NCBI GenBank assembly: GCA_017629455.1
Contig: JAGBXE010000166.1
Span: 1-26,893 of the forward strand
Source of the DNA: Kiritimatiellia bacterium
GTDB lineage: Bacteria > Verrucomicrobiota > Kiritimatiellia > RFP12 > UBA1067
Length of the DNA stretch: 26,893 nucleotides
Direction of reading: 5' to 3'
Below, piece by piece: positions 1 through 7,871 of this stretch. The first letter of the stretch is position 1, and every line of letters starts with the position of its first letter. Position numbers and translations under genes: made by a program. A model generated the notes under the pieces. That model searched no databases and had not been told where the DNA came from. It saw nothing but the letters and a program-made list of their open reading frames with translations.

Positions 1-397
1 CATCATTTTCATTATTTTTAGAAAGCGCCACAAGGAGCACTCCACGCTCTGAAAGCTTGATGAGTCTTTCCTGAAGTACGGTATTTGCGCGCACATTTTC
101 AGCACCATCCTCTGCGGCAACTCCATACCAAAGCGTATTATCAAGGTCAACAGCGATAACCTTCTTCGGAGGAAGCTCATTTATGCGACGAAAGAACTCC
201 CAAAGGCTCGTCACATTAGGAACATCGGCAAAGGGAATCTCAACACCAAAGCGCGCATGGATAGATGCAACCATATTAAGTTGCGCAATTGAATCCCACT
301 CTGCAAGCGCACCCATCACCGTCTCGAACGACAAGTTCTCTGGCGAAACGCCAAAAACGTCCGCCGCAAAAGAGAAAAACTCGCCCTTCTCAATCAT
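1..397 (-). CDS. ACP-FkbH fusion protein, HAD-IIIC family (partial, N-terminal 132 residues)
   Basis: The gene runs off the left edge. The first ~70 residues look like an acyl-carrier-protein domain: a four-helix-like pattern with the motif EWDSIAQL, Ser36 being the expected phosphopantetheine site. From residue ~77 a HAD fold starts, VIAVDLDNTLW (nucleophile region D84-x-D86) followed by the FkbH signature VLLVALSKNNEND. FkbH enzymes load a glyceryl group from 1,3-bisphosphoglycerate onto an ACP for polyketide, tetronate or surface-glycan chemistry; here the carrier seems built in. ATG at 397 is chosen because an in-frame TGA lies a few codons upstream with no other start codon between, and no Shine-Dalgarno is present; a strong promoter places the transcript start at or near this ATG. 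Divergent from fhs. Substrate and pathway cannot be told from this fragment. Confidence 0.82.
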   Translation of the reverse strand, partial: MIEKGEFFSFAADVFGVSPENLSFETVMGALAEWDSIAQLNMVASIHARFGVEIPFADVPNVTSLWEFFRRINELPPKKVIAVDLDNTLWYGVAAEDGAENVRANTVLQERLIKLSERGVLLVALSKNNEND

Positions 398-432
398 ATG
401 CGTATTATCCCATAATCAGCGGTTCAAGTCAA
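398..432 (-). promoter_or_regulatory. sigma70-type promoter of the fkbH-like gene, predicted leaderless
   Basis: On the minus strand: -35 TTGACT (432-427), a 17-base spacer (426-410), and -10 GATAAT (409-404) preceded by TGG (extended -10). Six bases separate the -10 from the ATG at 397, so the expected transcription start coincides with the A of the start codon. There is no Shine-Dalgarno, which fits a leaderless message. Confidence 0.72.
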
Positions 433-456
433 AACACCAAAATAACAAATGTCTTT

Positions 457-477
457 CACCTGAGAAATGTATAGGTG
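457..477. promoter_or_regulatory. operator-like inverted repeat between divergent genes
   Basis: CACCT (457-461) and AGGTG (473-477) form a perfect 5-base inverted repeat with an 11-base spacer, so centres lie about 1.5 helical turns apart. It lies in the 161-base gap between the fkbH-like gene and fhs, upstream of both promoters. Short enough to arise by chance; no binding protein can be named. Confidence 0.2.
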
Positions 478-502
478 GAATAATAAAGCTCTTTGCACAA
501 TT

Positions 503-532
503 TAAAATCGCATCCAAAGGGGTAAAATCGCA
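503..532 (+). repeat. 10-bp direct repeat with 20-bp period upstream of the fhs promoter
   Basis: TAAAATCGCA occurs at 503-512 and again at 523-532, exactly 20 bases apart, so both copies face the same side of the helix. A degenerate third copy, TAATTTCGCA (8 of 10), overlaps the fhs -10 at 547-556. Either an activator site pair for a promoter that lacks a -35, or a run of -10-like elements (TAAAAT). Confidence 0.4.
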
Positions 533-541
533 GTTGAATTA

Positions 542-550
542 TGATATAAT
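542..550 (+). promoter_or_regulatory. extended -10 promoter of fhs, predicted leaderless
   Basis: TGA followed by a perfect TATAAT (545-550) is an extended -10 element. No good -35 is found 16-18 bases upstream. Only eight bases separate it from the fhs ATG at 559, leaving room for a leader of 0-3 bases, and no Shine-Dalgarno is present. The block TATGATATAATTTCGC is nearly identical to the one before rsmI. Confidence 0.68.
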
Positions 551-558
551 TTCGCATC

Positions 559-2340
559 ATGAAACTAGACCCTACCCAACTAAAAGACTGGCAAATTGCA
601 GAGGCCGCCGAGGCAACATTGCGCACGGCGGAATCTATGATCCGTGACCTCGGAGTTCTCGATGGAGAATGGGATGCTTACGGAAAAAATCTCGCAAAAA
701 TCGACGCAGTACGCGTACTAAGCCGTCTCGGCGGGGGAAATCCTGCAAACGCACCGAAACGCGCTAAGTATATTGACGTAACTGCCATCACGCCTACTGC
801 TTTGGGCGAAGGCAAGACTACGACAACGCTAGGCCTTGTTCAAGGTCTCGGCCTTAAGGGTAAACGCGTAGTTGGGTGCGTGCGCCAGCCTTCTGGCGGG
901 CCCACGTTCAATATTAAGGGTTCTGCTGCAGGCGGTGGTCTAGCGCAAGTTGTTCCACTAACCTCTCTATCTCTCGGGCTTACTGGCGACATCGATGCCG
1001 TCACCAACGCCAACAACCTTGCGATGGTCGCGCTCAACTCCCGTATGCAGCACGAGCGCAACCATGACGATGCATGGCTTGCCGAGCGTGGCCTTAAACG
1101 CCTAGATATTGACCCAGAGCGTATACAATTCCGCTGGGCAATGGATTTTTGCGCACAGGGGCTTAGAAATATCGATATTGGCAATGGTGGCCAGCTCGAT
1201 GGCTTCACCTGCAAGTCGGGCTTCTACATTACTGTCGCGTCCGAAGTGATGGCTATCCTCGCCATGAGCGCTGATTTAGCCGATTTGCGCGATCGCCTCT
1301 CGCGTATAGTTGTAGCCTACTCCAAATCAGGCGCTCCCGTAACTACGCGCGATCTTGAAGTTGACGGTGCAATGTGCGCCCTTCTCGTCAACGCCATCAA
1401 GCCAACGCTTATGCAGTCGCTCGAAGGGCAGCCCATTTTAGTCCACGCTGGCCCCTTCGCAAATATTGCCATCGGCCAAAATTCCGTAATAGCCGACCGC
1501 CTCGCTTGCGCGCTAGGCGATTACGTCGTCACCGAAAGCGGCTTCGCTAGCGACATGGGCTACGAAAAGTTCTGGAACATCAAGTGTCGTTGTTCTCAGC
1601 TTAAGCCCGACGCCGTTGTTCTCGTTGCAACAGTCCGCGCGCTAAAAGCCCACGGCGGCGCGCCTAAGGTAAAAGCAGGTCTTCCGCTCGACCCAGTATA
1701 CACGAACGAAAATCTCGAACTGCTCGAAAAAGGTTGCGACAACCTTCTAGCGCACATCGATATTATCCGCCGCTCAGGCGTACAGCCTGTCGTGTGCTTG
1801 AATGCTTTCTACACCGACACTCCTGCCGAGCGCGAACTCGTTCGCAAGATGGCCGAAAGCGCAGGCGCTCAGTTCGCAGTCTCCGACCATTGGCTCAAAG
1901 GCGGCGAAGGTGCGCTTGAACTTGCCGAGACAGTCATTGAAGCTTGCAATAAGCCAAATAATTTCGACTTCCTCTGCGATCTTTCCGACAGCCTTGAATC
2001 GCGAATCGAAAAGCAGGTCGTTGAAGTTTACGGTGGCGAAGGTGTCGACTATACGCCCGAGGCAAAAGCAAAGCTCGATATGCTCCAGGCAAATCCAGAA
2101 ATTGCAAAGCTTCCCATTTGCATTGCCAAGACGCAATACTCGCTCTCACACGATGCGAACCTTTCGGGCCGCCCGAAAGGCTGGCGCCTACCGGTACGCG
2201 ACATTCTCGTATATATGGGCGCAGGGTTAGTTGTTCCAGTGGCAGGCGAAATTCGCCTTATGCCCGGAACATCTGCCTCGCCTGCATACAGGCGTATTGA
2301 TGTCGACACTAAAACTGGCAAAGTAAAAGGCTTATTCTAA
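559..2340 (+). CDS. fhs: formate-tetrahydrofolate ligase
   Basis: Joins formate to tetrahydrofolate using ATP, giving 10-formyl-THF for purine and fMet-tRNA synthesis or for a C1/acetogenic branch; cytosolic. The P-loop variant TPTALGEGKTTTT is at residues ~78-90, followed by the family blocks FNIKGSAAGGGLAQVVP (~117-133) and LTGDIDAVTNANNLA. Later blocks match the folate and ATP domains (VASEVMAILAMSADL, HAGPFANIAIGQNSVIADR, TESGFASDMGYEKF, VATVRALKAHGG). At 593 residues it is longer than the usual ~555. The start MKLDPT is typical of the family. There is no Shine-Dalgarno; the promoter -10 ends eight bases upstream. One base separates its stop from the next gene, which suggests co-transcription. 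No other folate-pathway gene is nearby. Confidence 0.97.
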   Translation: MKLDPTQLKDWQIAEAAEATLRTAESMIRDLGVLDGEWDAYGKNLAKIDAVRVLSRLGGGNPANAPKRAKYIDVTAITPTALGEGKTTTTLGLVQGLGLKGKRVVGCVRQPSGGPTFNIKGSAAGGGLAQVVPLTSLSLGLTGDIDAVTNANNLAMVALNSRMQHERNHDDAWLAERGLKRLDIDPERIQFRWAMDFCAQGLRNIDIGNGGQLDGFTCKSGFYITVASEVMAILAMSADLADLRDRLSRIVVAYSKSGAPVTTRDLEVDGAMCALLVNAIKPTLMQSLEGQPILVHAGPFANIAIGQNSVIADRLACALGDYVVTESGFASDMGYEKFWNIKCRCSQLKPDAVVLVATVRALKAHGGAPKVKAGLPLDPVYTNENLELLEKGCDNLLAHIDIIRRSGVQPVVCLNAFYTDTPAERELVRKMAESAGAQFAVSDHWLKGGEGALELAETVIEACNKPNNFDFLCDLSDSLESRIEKQVVEVYGGEGVDYTPEAKAKLDMLQANPEIAKLPICIAKTQYSLSHDANLSGRPKGWRLPVRDILVYMGAGLVVPVAGEIRLMPGTSASPAYRRIDVDTKTGKVKGLF

Positions 2341-2341
2341 T

Positions 2342-4360
2342 ATGAATATCGACCGGCGCAGTTTTTTGGGGAGCTCAGCCGCATTCTTTATCGCTGGCTG
2401 CCGCACTACGCAATGGTTTGGCGCGCCGCGCCTCAGCTTTGGCGTAATAAGCGATGTGCATATCACAACGCCTAGCTCAACACGCTTATTTAAAAAGGCT
2501 TTAAGCTATTATAAAAAACGCGGCGTTGATGCTGTGATGATCCCCGGCGATTTAACCGACTGGGGTCTTAAAAGCAGCTATCAATACATGGCCGAAGCTT
2601 GGCGTGACGTCTTCGCAAACACCGAAGTAAAACCGCTTTTCTGCACCGGCAACCACGATTTCGACGGTTGGCGCTACGCCGACATGACAATGGAAATGCA
2701 CGCCAACGGTTATTCCGAAGACGAGCATATCACCAACTTCGGGCAGAAGAAATGCTGGGAAGAAATCTTCGGCGAAGAGTACAGCGAAATCCGAGTGCGC
2801 ACAGTTAAAGGGTACGACTTTATCTCTGCGGAATGGCGTGGAAGCGGGAAGCTACCCAAGTTCATGTCCGAGAATTCCGCTCGCTTCTCTGGCTCAAAAC
2901 CGTTTTTCTTTTTCCAACATCTGCCGATTCAAGGCACCACTTCCGACAGTAACGGCTGGGCCGATGGAGGTGTTGGTTACGAAGCTCTAAAGGCGTTTCC
3001 TAACGCAATAGCTTTTACTGGCCATACGCACCGTCCATTCATTGACGAGCGTTCCCTCTGGCAAGGCGAATTTACCGCGATTTCCGTCCCGTCGCTTTCA
3101 TACGCTAGCTTCGACTCCAAATACGAAAACAGCCCTTCTGGCATTTCCCAGACGATGCCGCCGATTCAAACACGGCGCGATCTGCGCGGCGGCCAAGGCT
3201 ATTTCGTTTCCGTCTACGACGACAAGATGGTCGTTGAGCGAATCGACTTTGACGAAGGCTGTAGCGAGAGCGCTCCTACGTGGGTTGTGCCTTTCGGCGT
3301 AGATGGCCATGCAGAACAAAAGCGCCGCGCCGACGAATCACGCGCGCCCAGCTTTCCTCAAGGAGCTACAATCGAAACGGAAACTCGCAACACACGCAAC
3401 AGGCGCGGCAATTGGGCAATCGCGCTCAACTGCACATTCCCCTCTGCTCATCCCGCTCCAGGAGAGCGTGTTTTCGAATACGAACTTAAGGCAGTGCCGC
3501 GCGATGGCTCAGAGCCTCTCGTAAAGCACTTTGTCTCGCCTGCTTATCCGTACCACCCAAAACGCGAGCCTACGATGCAGAGGTTCTGGTTCGACGTGCG
3601 CGAACTGCCGCAGGCAAAGGAATATGTAATAGAGGTGCGCGCTCGCAACTCGTTTGGTAAAGAGTCAGAGCCGATTTTCTCACGCGTATGGAAAGGCGAA
3701 GCGGGCTTAGACAAAGTACGCCGCGTGTGCCTAACGCTCACCTTCGACGATGCGCTTAAATCGCACCTTACTATCGCAGCTCCCATACTCGAAAAATACG
3801 GCTTTACGGGGTGCTTCAATATCTGTACCGATAGCATCGGCAAGAACCGCTGCCTTACATGGGATGACGTACGCGAACTTAAAAGGCGTGGCCACGAGAT
3901 TGCGTCACACGGTAAGACGCACGCAAATCTCGTCAAACTCCTCGCCCAGCAAGGACCCGACGCTGTTCGCGCGGAGCTTATCGCATCACGCGACGCTATC
4001 GCCGAAGCGCTCGGCGAGCCGCCCACGCTTTTCTGCCACCCTTACATTGCGCTAAATCCGCAAGTCAACGCTCTTATCCGCGAATGCGGCATGACACCAT
4101 TCCTCTCTTCGCGTGTAAATACCGGCTCTTCGACAACACCGAAAGCGTTTGCTGAGCGTCTTGACAAATGGATAGAATCACGCAAGAGCCATGTGGACCT
4201 TCTCTTCCATGGGCTTTCGCGCGAAACGGGTGGATATAGTCCAATATCAGATGCTCCGGCCTTTGAAGAAATGATAAAGGCTATCGCCGAACGCAAAGCG
4301 CGCGACGTTGCTGAGGTTACGCCCTACTCAACATACATCAAATGGTTTTCCGCCAAGTGA
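2342..4360 (+). CDS. Tat-type lipoprotein: metallophosphoesterase + Fn3-like + polysaccharide deacetylase fusion
   Basis: Residues 1-20 carry a twin-arginine-like signal (DRRSFLG) ending in a lipobox, IAGC (Cys20), so a lipid-anchored exported protein is predicted. A calcineurin-like phosphoesterase follows with its metal ligands in order: DVH (38-40), GD (69-70), GNHD (103-106), the HLP histidine (193) and GHTH (227-230). Residues ~345-450 look like a fibronectin-III-type beta-sandwich. Residues ~461-640 resemble a NodB polysaccharide deacetylase: TFDD (467-470) and SHGKTH (522-527, metal ligands His523 and His527). Both catalytic ends look intact. It starts one base after the fhs stop with only a weak purine stretch as ribosome site. 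Substrate unknown; a cell-wall or extracellular glycan/phosphoester role is inferred. Confidence 0.85.
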   Translation: MNIDRRSFLGSSAAFFIAGCRTTQWFGAPRLSFGVISDVHITTPSSTRLFKKALSYYKKRGVDAVMIPGDLTDWGLKSSYQYMAEAWRDVFANTEVKPLFCTGNHDFDGWRYADMTMEMHANGYSEDEHITNFGQKKCWEEIFGEEYSEIRVRTVKGYDFISAEWRGSGKLPKFMSENSARFSGSKPFFFFQHLPIQGTTSDSNGWADGGVGYEALKAFPNAIAFTGHTHRPFIDERSLWQGEFTAISVPSLSYASFDSKYENSPSGISQTMPPIQTRRDLRGGQGYFVSVYDDKMVVERIDFDEGCSESAPTWVVPFGVDGHAEQKRRADESRAPSFPQGATIETETRNTRNRRGNWAIALNCTFPSAHPAPGERVFEYELKAVPRDGSEPLVKHFVSPAYPYHPKREPTMQRFWFDVRELPQAKEYVIEVRARNSFGKESEPIFSRVWKGEAGLDKVRRVCLTLTFDDALKSHLTIAAPILEKYGFTGCFNICTDSIGKNRCLTWDDVRELKRRGHEIASHGKTHANLVKLLAQQGPDAVRAELIASRDAIAEALGEPPTLFCHPYIALNPQVNALIRECGMTPFLSSRVNTGSSTTPKAFAERLDKWIESRKSHVDLLFHGLSRETGGYSPISDAPAFEEMIKAIAERKARDVAEVTPYSTYIKWFSAK

Positions 4361-4368
4361 CGGAACTA

Positions 4369-4432
4369 ACAACAACAAAAAAACACCACACACAACAAAC
4401 GCTAAAAACGCGATAAACTAGGAAAAAAAGAA
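4369..4432 (+). other. A/C-rich leader before potD-like gene
   Basis: The gap before the PotD-like gene is almost purely A and C for about 35 bases (CAACAACAAAAAAACACCAC and on), then has a weak -10-like TAAACT, then AGGA about 10 bases before the ATG. Such a stretch would be unstructured in RNA. No intrinsic terminator separates the two genes. Confidence 0.35.
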
Positions 4433-5590
4433 ATGAGGCTAAACGCAAAACTGATCGCTGCCGTCGCCGCTTGTGCGGCCATCGTTTCAGGATGTTCCGA
4501 CAGGAGCGCGGACACAGAAGGAATAGACCTTACAGCTCAAGCTCAGGCCGCTGCTAAGGCTGCAGGGTGTGCAGTACCTTCTGAAGGCGAACTTCATATC
4601 TACACTTGGAGTGACTATATTTCTCCCGATGTCATTGCGGGCTTCGAGAAAGGTCTCGGCGTAAAGATTGTAGTCGATACGTTTGATTCCAACGAAGCTA
4701 TGTACGCCAAGCTTAAAGCGGGCGGCACGGGCTACGACATCATGATGCCTAGTTCCTACCAGATAGAACTTATGGCAAAGGACGGCATGATCGATAAACT
4801 CGATCACTCGAAATGCCCGAACGTAAAAGCCAACTTTGACGGCTCCTTTAAGTCGCAGATAATCGATAGCGAGTTTACATACAACGCGCCGTACGCCGTT
4901 ACTTATACGGGCTTTATCTACAAAAAAGACAAGATCCCGCAAGGCGCCGACGTTGCTGCTTGGTCTATACTCGGCTGCGACGCTCTCAGAGGCAGGATTA
5001 CTCTTCTTGACGACCTTCGCGAAGTTATCGGAGCTGGGCTTATGTCGCTCGGGTACAAGGTTAACTCGACGAACCCTGCCGAAATCAATGCAGCCGTCGA
5101 TCAGATTCTCAAGTGGCGCGGCTCAATCCGCAAGTTTGATTCCGAAAGCTACAAGACCGAAGTTCCCAGCGGTGCAACGTGGCTTGGACACGGCTATTCA
5201 ACCGATATCACGCAGGTTATCGTAGGCGATGAAGATGCTGGCGAACCTCCGCGTGATGATATCGGCTTTGCATTACCGAAGGAAGGCTTCGTCATCGCTT
5301 TCGACGAAATGGTTGTAGCTAAGAACGCAAAGCGCAAAGATCTCGCCTACGCATTCATCAACTACATCTACAACGGCGATGTGGCAGCTGCCAATATGGA
5401 TTACATCTGCGGGCCGAATCCTGTAAAGCCTGGTATCGACCAGCTCGATCCTGAATACAAAAAGCTCATCGTTCTCGATCCGGAAACTGCCAGCCGCGGC
5501 CAGGTTATCCGTGGGTTCGCCAACAATCCCGAAGTTCTTGAAATCTACAACAAGGCTTGGGATCGCATTAAGGCTACCGAAGCAAAGTGA
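4433..5590 (+). CDS. potD: spermidine/putrescine-type periplasmic binding lipoprotein (PotD-like)
   Basis: Solute-binding protein of the PotD/PotF family. A signal peptide ends in the lipobox IVSGC (Cys21). A ~30-residue linker precedes the mature fold, which begins ELHIYTWSDYISPDVIAGFE, the characteristic first strand and helix of the family. Further family blocks are GYDIMMPSSYQIELMAKDGM, the hinge segment APYAVTYTGFIYKKD, and ATWLGHGYSTDI. The 385 residues exceed the usual ~350 because of the lipoprotein leader. AGGA lies about 10 bases before the ATG. The gene is orphaned: no potABC permease or ATPase gene is in the window. Its stop overlaps the GTG of the next gene (GTGA). Polyamine is the likely ligand, but substrate cannot be proved from sequence alone. 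Confidence 0.9.
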   Translation: MRLNAKLIAAVAACAAIVSGCSDRSADTEGIDLTAQAQAAAKAAGCAVPSEGELHIYTWSDYISPDVIAGFEKGLGVKIVVDTFDSNEAMYAKLKAGGTGYDIMMPSSYQIELMAKDGMIDKLDHSKCPNVKANFDGSFKSQIIDSEFTYNAPYAVTYTGFIYKKDKIPQGADVAAWSILGCDALRGRITLLDDLREVIGAGLMSLGYKVNSTNPAEINAAVDQILKWRGSIRKFDSESYKTEVPSGATWLGHGYSTDITQVIVGDEDAGEPPRDDIGFALPKEGFVIAFDEMVVAKNAKRKDLAYAFINYIYNGDVAAANMDYICGPNPVKPGIDQLDPEYKKLIVLDPETASRGQVIRGFANNPEVLEIYNKAWDRIKATEAK

Positions 5591-6462
5591 GTGTATCCTT
5601 TGCTATTCTTGCAGCCGCCTCCCTCACCGTGCAGGTACTCGGCGAGGCGGCTCGCCCTTTGGGGGCTGAAGGTCTTTCGGGCATAACGCACATCGAAGGG
5701 AACAAATACCTCACAGTTGAAGATCGTGCCGGGCGCCTGCATGAAGTAACTGTGCAATCATCCTCTACTGGGATATCATTTAACTTTACACGCACAATTG
5801 AGCTTAAGGGCCGCGGCGACTTAGAAGATTGCGCGCTCGACCCTCTTACTGGCAACATCTGGGTTTCTGACGAAAAAGATACGTCGGTAAATGCCTTTAA
5901 CTACAAAACAGGCGTTAAAGCCGCGTCACTAGAAATACCCGAAGTCTACAAAAAAGGCGCTCGCCGCCACCGTTCGCTCGAAGCTCTTACCATATCTCCC
6001 GACGGGCTTAAGCTTTACATGGCGAACGAAGAAAACCTTATCGGCGATCCTACTAATACCGTTCGCATTCAAGAATTTACAAGAAAAAGTGCCGCCGATA
6101 AATTTCGCCAAACGAGGCAATTTAAGTACAAGGTTGACCCATCTTTAGGAAAGCCTTTCGTAGGCAAAAACACTTTCTCTGGCGTATCAGCACTAACAGC
6201 GCTACCTGATGGCACGCTCCTAGTTCTTGAACGCGAGTTCTCAATGAAGGTGCTTCCCTCATTCCGCATCCGCATTTACAGAATAACTCTAGGGCAAGAC
6301 AAAAAAGAACTTATCTGGGAAGCTGCCACCACTTTCGCCAATTACGAAGGTATGTGCCTTGGCCCGTCCATGCGCCAGGCGCAGCGAACGCTCGTACTTA
6401 TCTCCGACGGCGGAGGCGCCGCGCTCGAAAACGTAATGGTGCTTTCGCTCAACGGCCTGTAA
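5587..6462 (+). CDS. phytase-like (esterase-like) beta-propeller protein
   Basis: Resembles the 'esterase-like activity of phytase' family: repeating beta-propeller blades such as EGLSGITHIEGNKYLTVEDR, DLEDCALDPLTGNIWVSDEK and SLEALTISPDGLKLYMANEE, each with the E-x-L/C-A-x-(S/D)P-(D/T)G pattern. Members are usually secreted. The only usable start is the GTG that overlaps the potD stop, since an in-frame TAA lies five codons upstream. The resulting N-terminus (MSVSFAILAAASLTV) lacks a positively charged segment, so export is doubtful. Translationally coupled to potD. Its last 14 bases overlap the convergent phosphohexomutase gene. Biochemical activity is not certain: the family name rests on weak homology to phytase. 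Confidence 0.75.
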   Translation: MSVSFAILAAASLTVQVLGEAARPLGAEGLSGITHIEGNKYLTVEDRAGRLHEVTVQSSSTGISFNFTRTIELKGRGDLEDCALDPLTGNIWVSDEKDTSVNAFNYKTGVKAASLEIPEVYKKGARRHRSLEALTISPDGLKLYMANEENLIGDPTNTVRIQEFTRKSAADKFRQTRQFKYKVDPSLGKPFVGKNTFSGVSALTALPDGTLLVLEREFSMKVLPSFRIRIYRITLGQDKKELIWEAATTFANYEGMCLGPSMRQAQRTLVLISDGGGAALENVMVLSLNGL

Positions 6463-7816
6463 CGGCAGCCGACAAAACTTTTACCCACGGCTTTACATCG
6501 CCGCGACATTCCGCAACTAAGCGCAGGTAAGGCTCTGTATTTGATTTGCGGACATTTATCCAGCCGTCCACAAACTCAAGACGAACTCCGTCAATGTCGC
6601 TGCGCCCAGTTATCGTTGATAACGTACTAGCAGCAGAAAGCACTCTCTCGGTAGCAGCATCCTTATCTTCAACTTCAAAATTAATCTCACCCGAATTGTC
6701 GTAGCGCGAAGCAATTGGAGAAACGAGAGAGGAAAATGACACACCTCTTTCAAGCCCTTTTGAAATTTCGCCAAGAATCCTAAGAGCGGCTAAAATGCCA
6801 GAATCGCATTTAAAGAAATCGCCGAAGTAATAATGCCCGGCAAGCTCCCCGCCGCATAGGGCCGAAAGCTTACGCATTGCAGGCTTTGCAAACGCATGCC
6901 CCACACGAACCATAAATGGAGTGCAGCCCATTTCTTCGAGCGTTTCAACAACGCCGCGTGAAGTGCGCACATCATGAAGAACAACTGGCTTTTCAGATTG
7001 CGACGAAGGCGATGTGCGCGAAGAAAGGCAAGACGCCGCGACTAAAGGTATAAGATAATCGCTCTGAACAAAATCGCCGTTTTCATCTACGAACATCGCA
7101 CGATCGGCGTCGCCGTCAAAAATAATGCCGCAGTGAAGTTTATTCTCACGGACTACAGAAGCTATTTGCTTGCGTGCTTCAGGGTTGAGCGGGTTGGGTG
7201 AATGCGCAGGAAACGAACCGTCAAGAGTGTCATTGATGACGACGGCGCCAGGGAAAAGACGGTGCACAAGCATCGACGCCATACCATTTGAACAGTCGAC
7301 AGCGTACCTTAACCCCGAAAGAGAAATGCTGCGCGTAAGCTCCTCTAAAAAAGTAGCATAGCTCCCGAGCGCCTGATCGTGGTCAAGAATATGAACGCCG
7401 CCACGCTCTGGAGAAACTTCTAAATTATCACCACCGACTAGTTCTTCCACCTTATCAAGACCGTCGGCATACCCGACAGGCGTTGATAATTTGCGCGAAA
7501 CTTTAAGACCGTTATCGCTTGGCGGATTATGCGAAGCAGTAATCATGACCGACCCGTCATAATCGTCGATGGATGTGAAATAATAAACCATCGGGGTAGT
7601 CGATTCGCCCAGGTCGTATACATCGGCGCCTGCAAGTTGCAGACCTTCTTTAAGCGCCGCGGCAACGTCGTTACTTGTCGTGCGGCAATCACGCCCAATA
7701 AGCCAGCGCTTGCCGCCGACAACACGCGGCAACGCTAGCCCGACACGCCGAACCGTTTCAAGATCGAAATCGGCACCAAACGTGCCTCTCATATCATACG
7801 CTTTGAAGAAACCCAT
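6449..7816 (-). CDS. manB: phosphomannomutase/phosphoglucomutase
   Basis: Alpha-D-phosphohexomutase interconverting hexose 1- and 6-phosphates for sugar-nucleotide synthesis; cytosolic. All four domain signatures are present: the phosphoserine loop TASHNPP with Ser95, the Mg2+ loop DGDADR (234-239), the sugar-specificity loop GELAGH (323-328) and the phosphate-binding loop RKSNTEP (423-429). GE(L/M)(S/A)GH is typical of the bifunctional PMM/PGM group, so substrate preference is open. The 455-residue length is normal. AAGGA lies about ten bases before the ATG. It is the last gene of the long minus-strand array, following the ACT-domain gene by 51 bases that carry two hairpins. Its 3' end overlaps the convergent phytase-like gene by 14 bases and no terminator is visible. 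Confidence 0.93.
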   Translation of the reverse strand: MGFFKAYDMRGTFGADFDLETVRRVGLALPRVVGGKRWLIGRDCRTTSNDVAAALKEGLQLAGADVYDLGESTTPMVYYFTSIDDYDGSVMITASHNPPSDNGLKVSRKLSTPVGYADGLDKVEELVGGDNLEVSPERGGVHILDHDQALGSYATFLEELTRSISLSGLRYAVDCSNGMASMLVHRLFPGAVVINDTLDGSFPAHSPNPLNPEARKQIASVVRENKLHCGIIFDGDADRAMFVDENGDFVQSDYLIPLVAASCLSSRTSPSSQSEKPVVLHDVRTSRGVVETLEEMGCTPFMVRVGHAFAKPAMRKLSALCGGELAGHYYFGDFFKCDSGILAALRILGEISKGLERGVSFSSLVSPIASRYDNSGEINFEVEDKDAATERVLSAASTLSTITGRSDIDGVRLEFVDGWINVRKSNTEPYLRLVAECRGDVKPWVKVLSAAVTGR

Positions 7817-7840
7817 ATCTTATTTTCCTTTTGTACGGGT

Positions 7841-7871
7841 GACTGTCAAAGTCTTGATGACGCATCATCAA
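7841..7871 (-). other. tandem intercistronic hairpins, the first with a UGCG loop
   Basis: On the minus strand, TTGATGA-TGCG-TCATCAA (7871-7854) is a perfect 7-bp stem with a UNCG-type tetraloop; it contains the stop codon of the ACT-domain gene. It is followed directly by GACT-TTGAC-AGTC (7853-7841). No T-run follows, so it is not an intrinsic terminator; RNA processing or 3'-end protection is possible. Confidence 0.5.

Noticed and set aside
183..647. Plus-strand open frame of 154 codons across the left end
   Set aside because: It is antisense to the ACP-FkbH gene, whose protein has clear family motifs, and runs into fhs in another frame.
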